DNA of 24,915 nucleotides, taken from positions 1 to 24,915 of the forward strand of contig JADGRT010000005.1 of assembly GCA_017880715.1 (NCBI GenBank), given 5' to 3'. Shown one piece after another: positions 1 to 5,675 of this stretch. Within the stretch, counting starts at the first letter, position 1. Each line of letters opens with the position of its first letter. The notes under the pieces are model-generated. The model did not search any database, was not told the origin of the DNA, and saw only the letters and a list, made by a program, of their open reading frames with translations. The stretch comes from Verrucomicrobiia bacterium. Its GTDB lineage: Bacteria; Verrucomicrobiota; Verrucomicrobiia; Limisphaerales; UBA1319. Position numbers and translations under genes: made by a program.

Positions 1-1029
1 CCGGCATTCCGGCAGAAAGAACGGGTGTCCTTTTTCCTGGACGAGATTCAGCAGGTGCCGGACTGGGAGCGGTTCGTCCGCCGGGTGCTGGACACCGAGA
101 AGGTGGAGGTGTTCGTGAGCGGGTCTTCGGCGGCGCTCCTGAGCCGCGAGATCGCCACCGCGATGCGCGGCCGGGCTTGGGAAGTGGTGATTCATCCGTT
201 CAGCTTCGAGGAATACTTGCGGCACCACCAGTTGCCGGTGCCGGAAAAGCCCGATTTCCTGGCCCCGCCGGAGCGGTCGGCGGTCGAGCGGGCATTTCAG
301 GATTACCTCGTGTGCGGAGGCTTCCCCGAGGTGCAGGCAGTGGACACGGCCACGCACCATGCTTTGCTGCGCAACTACGTGGATGTGGCGTTGCTGCGGG
401 ACGTGATGGAGCGGCACGGCATCAGCAATGTGACGGCGCTGCGCTGGCTGGTCAGGCATCTCCTGGGCAACGCGGCTGGGATGTTCAGCATCGAGAAGTT
501 CTATGCGTCGCTGAAATCGCAGGGGCTGCGGACCTCCAAGGATTCGCTGCACGATTACTTGTCGCACCTGGAGGACTGCTTCCTGGTTCGAACGGTATGG
601 CTGGAAACGGCATCGGAACGGCAGCGGATGGTGAACCCGCGCAAGGCGTATCCGGTGGATCCCGGCCTGATTCCGGTCTTTGACCGCACGGGCCGGGCGA
701 ACCTGGGACATGCGTTGGAAACCGTGGTGTTGATCGAGTTGGAGCGGCGGCGAATGGAGGTGACCTACGTGCGAACGCCGGGAGGTTACGAAGTTGATTT
801 CCTGGCGCGACGACCCGGCGAACCGCCAGAACTGATCCAGGTCTGCGCCGACTTGGGGACGGCGGAGGTTGTCGAGCGGGAATTACGGGCGCTTGAAGAC
901 GTGGCGAAGACGCATCCCAAAGCAATCCGGCGGTTGTTGACCCTCACGCGGGACGCTATGCCGGACGATGTTCCCAAGAATGTCATCGTGCAACCAGCCT
1001 ACGAATGGCTGCTCCAAGGACGAGACTGA
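1..1029 (+). CDS. AAA_14/DUF4143-family ATPase, 5'-truncated by the window edge
   Basis: This is the C-terminal part of a P-loop ATPase of the AAA_14 plus DUF4143 type. The frame is open to base 1, so the GTG at 25 is internal and the Walker A half lies outside the window. The Walker B strand (FFLDEIQ) is at about 25-48. A sensor-like strand (VFVSGSS) is at about 109-129, followed by an Arg-rich AMRGRAWE segment and the typical HPFSFEEYL motif. The C-terminal half has the DUF4143 winged-helix region and then a PD-(D/E)XK-like core (YEVDFLA, then ELIQVC) near 788-843. Such proteins are common, scattered accessory genes of poorly known role, sometimes linked to mobile or defence loci. The family call is firm. 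The cellular function is not known. Confidence 0.88.
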   Translation, partial: PAFRQKERVSFFLDEIQQVPDWERFVRRVLDTEKVEVFVSGSSAALLSREIATAMRGRAWEVVIHPFSFEEYLRHHQLPVPEKPDFLAPPERSAVERAFQDYLVCGGFPEVQAVDTATHHALLRNYVDVALLRDVMERHGISNVTALRWLVRHLLGNAAGMFSIEKFYASLKSQGLRTSKDSLHDYLSHLEDCFLVRTVWLETASERQRMVNPRKAYPVDPGLIPVFDRTGRANLGHALETVVLIELERRRMEVTYVRTPGGYEVDFLARRPGEPPELIQVCADLGTAEVVERELRALEDVAKTHPKAIRRLLTLTRDAMPDDVPKNVIVQPAYEWLLQGRD

Positions 1030-1046
1030 AACCCGCGCAAAACCAC

Positions 1047-1184
1047 ATGCTTTCCACTTTTGCACAGACTTTGAGCGAGGCGAGCAACGCCGCGAAAAAG
1101 ACCCTCTTGGTGGTGAGCTTTCCGGCATGGCACCCCGACGGTGATGGAAGTTCCCCCGCGAAGTTCCTGGAAACGAGACGTTAG
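1047..1184 (+). pseudogene. Possible remnant of a DUF499-type ATPase gene
   Basis: A 45-codon reading frame runs from an ATG at 1047 to a TAG at 1182. It contains the string TFAQTLSEASNAAKKTLLVV, followed by SFPA. From memory this resembles an internal segment of DUF499-type P-loop ATPases, where a helix of the form FAQxLxEA leads into a strand of the form TLLVVSxPA. The residues after it (HPDGDGSSPAKFLETRR) look decayed. No other part of such a protein is visible, so this is best read as a gene scar rather than an intact gene. The assignment is by pattern memory and needs a profile search. Confidence 0.35.
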
Positions 1185-1351
1185 GCTTTCGATTTATGTC
1201 CTCCTACGACGACGTGGCGGAATGGTATGACGCGGTCCAGCGTGGTGGCACCATTGTTCAGGATGCCGCCATGCGCGCCGATTTCACGCGATTGACTTGC
1301 GATCGGGAATTAATTTGCCTTCCTAAAAAACGGTTTTATGATCCATATTGT

Positions 1352-2233
1352 ATGAACGTGGCTTTCGGCCCGCGCCGATTTTCGGTGGGGGACGGCTCGG
1401 TTAAGGAACGGTGGCCCGCGCGTTTTCCGGCCTTCGGAGGCGGTCAGGGTTTCACCTTGATCGAGTTGCTGGTGGTCATGTCCATTATCACCATTCTGGC
1501 GGGCATGATGCTGCCCTCGCTCAGCCGGGCCAAGGAAAAGGCGCGTCAAACCACTTGCATCAATAATCTGCGCCAGATTGGCATCGCCCTCAAATTATAC
1601 GTGGACGATCAAAGCAGCCGGTTTCCCCCGCATATCGTCCGCGATCCCGACGAGCTTCACCTCCGGAACACGACCATGACGATGGGCGGGTACGATCCGC
1701 AGCCGCGTCTGCTGGATTTTTTTCCCAGCGCCAAAGCGCGTCCGTTATACAGCTATCTGACACCCTCCGAGGTTTATCGTTGTCCCGTGGACAAGGGACA
1801 GCGCTTGGCGCCGCTTAAGTTAAAGCCTTCCAATTGGTCAAGCATCGGTTGCAGCTACATTTATAACGCCGGCCGGTTGGCAACGCTGGAGGGTGGCGGG
1901 TTTCGCCAGACTCCCGATGATCCGGCCCGCGGCATGGCGGAGAAGAGCGAATCCTGGGTGCCTTCGCCGGTGCAGTACATTTTCATGCATGAACCCCCGG
2001 CACGGCTTTACGCAACCCTGACCGGCCCCGAATGGTATCAGTGGCATTATTCCCGAGGGACAACCGATCTGGACGATCCCACGGTCGCTCGAGCTCAGTT
2101 TTACTCGCCGGTTTTGTTCGTGGACGGCCATTCCGCGGTGCCTAATTTTTCCCGTTCGCTAATGACCGATCCGTATTACCCCTACGAACCCACCCGTGAT
2201 TGGATATGGTATAAAAGCGCCGATGGCAATTGA
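1352..2233 (+). CDS. Prepilin-type protein with N-terminal methylation motif (H-X9-DG/DUF1559-like)
   Basis: This is a type IV pilin/pseudopilin-like protein of the kind highly expanded in Verrucomicrobiota and Planctomycetota. The prepilin peptidase site is clear at about 1448-1480: GQG, then FTLIELLVV with Glu at position +5, followed by a hydrophobic helix. After it comes the usual SLSRAKEKARQTTCINNLRQIG segment, and near the C-terminus a LFVDGH motif preceded by a His region. The frame is also open upstream to an ATG at 1196, but that would give an 85-residue leader, so I prefer ATG 1352 (leader about 33 residues); GTG 1384 is a further option. TTGCCT at 1315 and TATGAT at 1337, spaced by 16 bp, could form a promoter just before ATG 1352. 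Its role is probably extracellular or in a secretion pseudopilus; the specific function is unknown. Confidence 0.8.
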   Translation: MNVAFGPRRFSVGDGSVKERWPARFPAFGGGQGFTLIELLVVMSIITILAGMMLPSLSRAKEKARQTTCINNLRQIGIALKLYVDDQSSRFPPHIVRDPDELHLRNTTMTMGGYDPQPRLLDFFPSAKARPLYSYLTPSEVYRCPVDKGQRLAPLKLKPSNWSSIGCSYIYNAGRLATLEGGGFRQTPDDPARGMAEKSESWVPSPVQYIFMHEPPARLYATLTGPEWYQWHYSRGTTDLDDPTVARAQFYSPVLFVDGHSAVPNFSRSLMTDPYYPYEPTRDWIWYKSADGN

Positions 2234-2865
2234 ACACTGGGATGATGTCTATGTCTGCCGCTGCCGATAGCAATAGGCGGGTGCCACCCGATGGCCTGGT
2301 GCCGTTTTACCATGCGCTAGCCAAGGCGTTGCTGGAATGCGGATACCCACAGGTCGAGGAGGTGGTGTCTCAGCAGGTCGTCGCCGAATGCGTGCAATGC
2401 CAGCTTCAGCTTGGGGGCGGGGAATGGCGCCACCTGGCGGTCCCCGATGCCGCCACGGATGCCGCCAATCCAAAACTGAAACGTCTGCGGCTTGGGTATT
2501 GCGGACGCACCGGTTGCGAATCCTCCTACTACACCATCAAGCTGGGCGACGGCGCCAAGGTGGATTGGTCGAAAGTGATGGATAAAATGTCCTTTCGCTC
2601 CGTGGGCGTTCCGGCTGCCGAGGAAAGCACCGCACCCACCCCCATGGGGTGCCAGCCGGCCCGGTCGAACCGCTGGAAGAACGCGGTGGCGGTGGCGGTT
2701 TTCATCCTGGTTCTGCTGTTCTGCTGGCGTTACTTTTTCGGCGGGAAAATACCGTTGCTGGATTCCAAGCCCAAATACCGGGTGGACCCAAGCTTGGTGC
2801 GCGAGATGTTTCCGGATTCGTCCACGCCCAAGCCCGCCACGCCGCCGCAACCCAAAAAACCCTAG
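2230..2865 (+). CDS. Hypothetical single-pass membrane protein with Cys pairs
   Basis: I do not recognise the family. The reading frame begins with TTG at 2230, overlapping the stop of the prepilin-like gene by 4 nt; in-frame ATGs at 2242, 2245 and 2251 are alternatives. The soluble N-terminal region carries a CVQC pair (about residues 54-57) and a later YCGRTGC segment (about 91-96), which could bind a metal. One strongly hydrophobic helix follows at about residues 158-178 (NAVAVAVFILVLLFCW). A short Pro/Lys-rich tail ends in PQPKKP. With the prepilin-like gene it may form a two-gene unit. No function is assigned. Confidence 0.65.
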   Translation: MNTGMMSMSAAADSNRRVPPDGLVPFYHALAKALLECGYPQVEEVVSQQVVAECVQCQLQLGGGEWRHLAVPDAATDAANPKLKRLRLGYCGRTGCESSYYTIKLGDGAKVDWSKVMDKMSFRSVGVPAAEESTAPTPMGCQPARSNRWKNAVAVAVFILVLLFCWRYFFGGKIPLLDSKPKYRVDPSLVREMFPDSSTPKPATPPQPKKP

Positions 2866-2888
2866 CCAAAGATATTTGAAATTTAGAC

Positions 2889-2916
2889 CGCGGATTACGC
2901 GGATTTACGCGGATCA
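2889..2916. repeat. Short tandem intergenic repeat (three units of 9-10 bp)
   Basis: Three near-identical units with the core CGCGGATT lie head to tail at 2889-2897, 2898-2907 and 2908-2916. Translated, this kind of sequence gives the peptide RITRIYAD, which recurs as spurious small proteins in many bacterial genomes. The 60-codon reading frame over it (2876-3058) has no other coding support, so I call the repeat and not a gene. Confidence 0.6.
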
Positions 2917-2968
2917 AAAAGGGCTTTGCGGACCCTCATTCCATCTCAAAAGCAGAAACACAATCCCA

Positions 2969-3017
2969 GGCGATTTCCCACCACCACGCGCGGTGAATAA
3001 GCTGGCCGCCTTTTTTT
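2969..3017 (+). terminator. Weak intrinsic terminator candidate upstream of the dcw promoter
   Basis: AGGCG at 2968-2972 can pair with CGCCT at 3007-3011. The enclosed bases contain a smaller CACC/GGTG hairpin, and a run of T follows at 3011-3017. The outer stem is only about 5 bp with a long loop, so the call is tentative. It would end transcription of the small membrane-protein gene before the dcw promoter. Confidence 0.3.
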
Positions 3018-3029
3018 ATGATTTTGCTG

Positions 3030-3058
3030 TTGACCTCTGGTGGGGCAAAATGTATTAA
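3030..3058 (+). promoter_or_regulatory. Sigma70-like promoter of the dcw operon
   Basis: TTGACC at 3030-3035 and TATTAA at 3053-3058 are spaced by 17 bp, with a TG just before the -10 hexamer. Transcription would begin near 3065, leaving a leader of about 60 nt before the mraZ ATG at 3126. This is the only convincing promoter seen ahead of the collinear cluster. Confidence 0.5.
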
Positions 3059-3075
3059 AAGGGGTCGAAGTGGGA
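3041..3075 (+). promoter_or_regulatory. Candidate MraZ operator (G-run boxes in 10-bp register)
   Basis: In other bacteria MraZ binds direct TGGGN repeats separated by 5 nt upstream of its own gene. Here TGGGG begins at 3041, GGGGT at 3061 and TGGGA at 3071, all in 10-bp register, with the expected box at 3051 degenerate. The boxes overlap the spacer, the -10 hexamer and the likely start site, as expected for autorepression. A further TGGGG at 3113 is out of register. Binding itself is inferred. Confidence 0.45.
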
Positions 3076-3125
3076 CAATAGTGTAGCAAGCGTGTGATGT
3101 TCCCTTATTGAGTGGGGCAAAGCCA

Positions 3126-3587
3126 ATGTCAGCGACCGCGTCTAAAACGCCGATTTATTACAATTCGCTCTACCGTCATGGAGTCGATGAGAAGCGGCGG
3201 GTGCAAGTTCCCGCGAAGTGGCGTTCGGATGCGGAGGTCGTATTTACGATCATCCCATGGGGTGCCAAATCATTGGCCGGGGCGTGCTTGTTGGGGTTAC
3301 CGCCCGAGGAATTTGCCGCCTTAGTGGCCAAGGTCAAGGCCATGTCCTTTTCCGATCCAAAGGCGGAGGCGTTACGGCGGTTGATCGGTGCTGATTCGAT
3401 TCAAGTGACGGTTGACCGGGCCGGACGCATTTGTTTGCCGGAACCCATGGCGAAAGTGGCCGGGATCGAGGGCGAGGCCGTTTTGGTGGGATTATTGGAC
3501 CGGTTCCAAATTTGGAATCCGGCGCGTTTTGAGGCGATCCGCGCCGTGGATGAAACCCTGTCGCAAGAAGCTTTTTCTTTGATCTAA
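3126..3587 (+). CDS. mraZ: Transcriptional regulator MraZ
   Basis: MraZ is a DNA-binding protein made of two SpoVT/AbrB-like halves. It forms a ring-shaped oligomer and in studied species controls the dcw operon that it heads. Counting from ATG 3126 (153 aa), the first half carries VDEKRRVQVP (residues 20-29) and the second VDRAGRICLP (about 96-105), matching the family's paired DxxxR motifs. In the first motif the usual Gly before the last Arg is Arg. A TTG at 3108 would add six residues; ATG 3126 is preferred for its codon and the GGGG at 3114-3117 in Shine-Dalgarno position. It lies first in the cluster, directly behind G-run boxes. The next gene starts 2 nt after its stop codon. Confidence 0.93.
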   Translation: MSATASKTPIYYNSLYRHGVDEKRRVQVPAKWRSDAEVVFTIIPWGAKSLAGACLLGLPPEEFAALVAKVKAMSFSDPKAEALRRLIGADSIQVTVDRAGRICLPEPMAKVAGIEGEAVLVGLLDRFQIWNPARFEAIRAVDETLSQEAFSLI

Positions 3588-3589
3588 CC

Positions 3590-4192
3590 ATGAACCTATT
3601 ACGTTTTTTAACGGTGGGTCACAGTTTTGAAAACGTGAGGGACCATCAGAGCCCCTATCGCATGACGGCGGACCATTGGTTGCCCAGATTTGGGCGGCAA
3701 GTGGGGACCCATTCATCCAAAGTCAGCCCGATTACGGCTCCGGTCACGGCGAGCGATGCCAGCCCGGTGATTCCTGCCAGGAGCCAATCTGCCCCGATGG
3801 CTGCGGATGTGGCCATGGCCAAAGCCGTGGTGGGACGCTGGGATTTGCCGCCGTCAGGCCCCCGATTGATTCGGGATGCATCCGGCGGCAAGACGGCCCA
3901 GGCAAGGGTCGAGGGGCGAGAGACAAAAAGCCAGGGGCCAGGGGCGTCGGCTCGAATGTGTCAGGGGGAATTATGGACCGACCAAGTAAAGCCGTTGCGA
4001 AATGATCTTCGGGAATCGGATATGGAAGTCGCCCCCGCAAGGGTGACGGGAGACAATACGAAGGTCCAGACTAACCCCATGGAACCGACGTTGGCAGGGG
4101 CTTCCCTGCTTCAAACCGCACGACACTTGACGATCGAAGGGCGCAACTCATGGGCGTCAAGGTTGTTCAATGTGAGTCGGATGCTGGGTTAA
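3590..4192 (+). CDS. Unknown protein encoded between mraZ and rsmH
   Basis: This 200-residue frame begins 2 nt after the mraZ stop, which suggests translational coupling. I cannot assign a family. The N-terminal 35 residues look most ordered: MNLLRFLTVGHSF, then a charged link, SPYRM and LPRFG. The rest is rich in Ala, Pro, Ser, Thr and Gly and looks disordered. The C-terminus returns to a short amphipathic segment (SWASRLFNVSRMLG). There is no signal peptide or membrane helix. The two short motifs separated by a disordered stretch resemble an adaptor or peptide-docking protein more than an enzyme; that is inference. Part of the disordered region (3904-3946) is a purine-rich degenerate repeat, which may have expanded the gene. 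Position argues for a role in cell wall growth or its control. Confidence 0.7.
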   Translation: MNLLRFLTVGHSFENVRDHQSPYRMTADHWLPRFGRQVGTHSSKVSPITAPVTASDASPVIPARSQSAPMAADVAMAKAVVGRWDLPPSGPRLIRDASGGKTAQARVEGRETKSQGPGASARMCQGELWTDQVKPLRNDLRESDMEVAPARVTGDNTKVQTNPMEPTLAGASLLQTARHLTIEGRNSWASRLFNVSRMLG

Positions 4193-4260
4193 GAGCGACG
4201 GCCCCGGGGGCGATGGCCCAGGGCAAAGAGCTGAGGTGGGCTGGTTTTTGAAATTTTAAC

Positions 4261-5211
4261 ATGATTCGAGATGGGTCCGGTTTTTTGCACATCCCAGTGA
4301 TGGTGGCGGAAGTGGTTGAGGCTCTCCGGCCGAGGGCCGATGGGCGGTATCTCGACGGCACGGTTGGCGGGGCGGGACACGCCGCCGCCATTTTGAGGGC
4401 CAGTTCGCCGCCGGGGTGGTTGTTCGGGTGCGATCGCGACAGCGAGGCAATTGCGGCGGCGACGCAACGACTGACGGAGTTTGCCGGGCGGTTTGAATTG
4501 CGGCAGGGTGCCTTTGCCGAGGTGGGAGGCTGGATTGCCGCGGGAAGTCTGGATGGGGTTTTATTGGATTTGGGCGTCAGTTCGCCGCAATTGGATCGGG
4601 CCGAACGGGGTTTCAGCTTTCAGCAGGATGGGCCGCTGGACATGCGCATGGATAGGCGTCAGGCATTAACCGCGGCTCAAGTGGTCAATGAAACCGAGGA
4701 AAGCGAGCTGGCGAGGATTTTTTGGGAACTGGGGGATGAGCCTCAGTCGCGGAAGGTGGCGCGGGCGGTGGTGGCAGAACGTCAGACGCTGCGGTGGGAG
4801 ACGACGGGGCAACTGGCGCGATTCATCGAGCGGTTGCTTCCTCGCGGCGGGCAGCGGATTCATCCGGCCACGCGGGTGTTTCAGGCGTTACGGATGGTGG
4901 TGAATGACGAATTAGGTTGCCTGGAGCGCGGGTTGGCGGCGGTCTGGGAGACCTTGCGAATAGGCGGCCGATTAAGCGTGATAACGTTCCATTCGGCGGA
5001 GGACCGGAAGGTGAAGGAATTTGGCCGGCAACGGTCACGGGGCTACACCGTGGATGGCCCGGTGGACGTGCCGGAGTTGCGGCAGCCGTGTGAACCGCAG
5101 TTGCTTTGGGTTCAGCGGAAGGCGAGGCAACCGGGGGTGGCGGAAGGGGCGGCGAACCCGCGGGCGCGCAGTGCGCAGTTGCGGGTTTTTGAGAAGATTT
5201 ATGGCTCGTAA
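4261..5211 (+). CDS. rsmH: 16S rRNA (cytosine1402-N4)-methyltransferase RsmH
   Basis: RsmH (MraW) uses S-adenosylmethionine to methylate N4 of C1402 in the decoding centre of 16S rRNA. The 316-residue length fits the family. The N-terminus has HIPVMVAEVVEAL (10-22), followed by the SAM-binding loop YLDGTVGGAGH (30-40). The signature LDLGVSSPQLD and the FSF...GPLDMRMD region follow, then FQALRMVVNDEL and ITFHSAEDR toward the C-terminus. The start at ATG 4261 leaves a normal short N-terminus, although no strong Shine-Dalgarno lies just upstream. Its stop codon overlaps the start of ftsL. rsmH beside mraZ and ftsL is the conserved head of dcw clusters. Confidence 0.96.
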   Translation: MIRDGSGFLHIPVMVAEVVEALRPRADGRYLDGTVGGAGHAAAILRASSPPGWLFGCDRDSEAIAAATQRLTEFAGRFELRQGAFAEVGGWIAAGSLDGVLLDLGVSSPQLDRAERGFSFQQDGPLDMRMDRRQALTAAQVVNETEESELARIFWELGDEPQSRKVARAVVAERQTLRWETTGQLARFIERLLPRGGQRIHPATRVFQALRMVVNDELGCLERGLAAVWETLRIGGRLSVITFHSAEDRKVKEFGRQRSRGYTVDGPVDVPELRQPCEPQLLWVQRKARQPGVAEGAANPRARSAQLRVFEKIYGS

Positions 5212-5602
5212 TCGGCGAAATAATGCGGCGGCAGTTCGGTTTGGTCCAGCCCTGAAGATGGTTTTGTTTTGTATGCTGTTGGGCGGGGTGGGCGTGGGGT
5301 ACGTGTGGCAGCAGAGTCAGGTTCACAAACTGGGACAGCAAATCCTGCAGGGGGAGACCAAGCTGGAGGCTCTGCAACAACAGAACAAACGCCTGCAACT
5401 GTGTCTGGATAAGCTGCGGTCCGGTCCGGCTTTGGATGATCGGGTCAAGAAATTGGGTCTGGGCTTGGGACCGGCCAACTCCACGCAGGTTTTGCGACTG
5501 CTGGAGCCGGTGGCCAAGCCGCCGGGACCTGACGATGAGAGTTTACCCGTGGCGAATGGGCTGGCGGGATCGAACGGCTGGCAGGCGGGAGTTAGGAAAT
5601 AG
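5201..5602 (+). CDS. ftsL: Cell division protein FtsL-like
   Basis: This is a small bitopic divisome protein of 133 residues. It starts at ATG 5201 inside the end of rsmH (11-nt overlap). It has a basic N-terminus (MARNRRN), one membrane helix at about 17-36 (ALKMVLFCMLLGGVGVGYVW) and a periplasmic coiled coil at about 37-72 with Leu/Gln-rich heptads. A Pro-rich tail follows. FtsL proteins are poorly conserved in sequence, so the call rests on topology, size and position between rsmH and ftsI. In known systems FtsL pairs with FtsB and activates FtsW-FtsI. No FtsB-like gene is visible in the window. The frame is open further upstream to 5021, but that part lies inside rsmH and is not a start. 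Confidence 0.8.
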   Translation: MARNRRNNAAAVRFGPALKMVLFCMLLGGVGVGYVWQQSQVHKLGQQILQGETKLEALQQQNKRLQLCLDKLRSGPALDDRVKKLGLGLGPANSTQVLRLLEPVAKPPGPDDESLPVANGLAGSNGWQAGVRK

Positions 5603-5626
5603 AAGTTGGAAGTTAGAAGTTGGAAG
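5591..5626. repeat. Short-period purine-rich repeat at the ftsL/ftsI junction
   Basis: The stretch is built from repeats of GAAGTTA/GAAGTTG with a 7-bp period, beginning within the last codons of ftsL and running into the spacer before ftsI. Its composition differs from the surrounding GC-rich coding sequence. It looks like an intergenic repeat that has invaded or replaced the end of ftsL. Confidence 0.5.
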
Positions 5627-5675
5627 CGTGGACATCTGATAGCGGACAGACAACGGACAACCGGCGGAAACGGCG

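Noticed and set aside
2876..3058. Possible 60-residue protein starting MKFRPRITRIYAD
   Set aside because: Its start is the tandem CGCGGATT repeat and the remainder shows no domain; it also covers the terminator candidate and the dcw promoter.
5021..5200. Longer N-terminus for FtsL
   Set aside because: The extension is rsmH in another frame; ATG 5201 gives the usual short basic N-terminus before the membrane helix.
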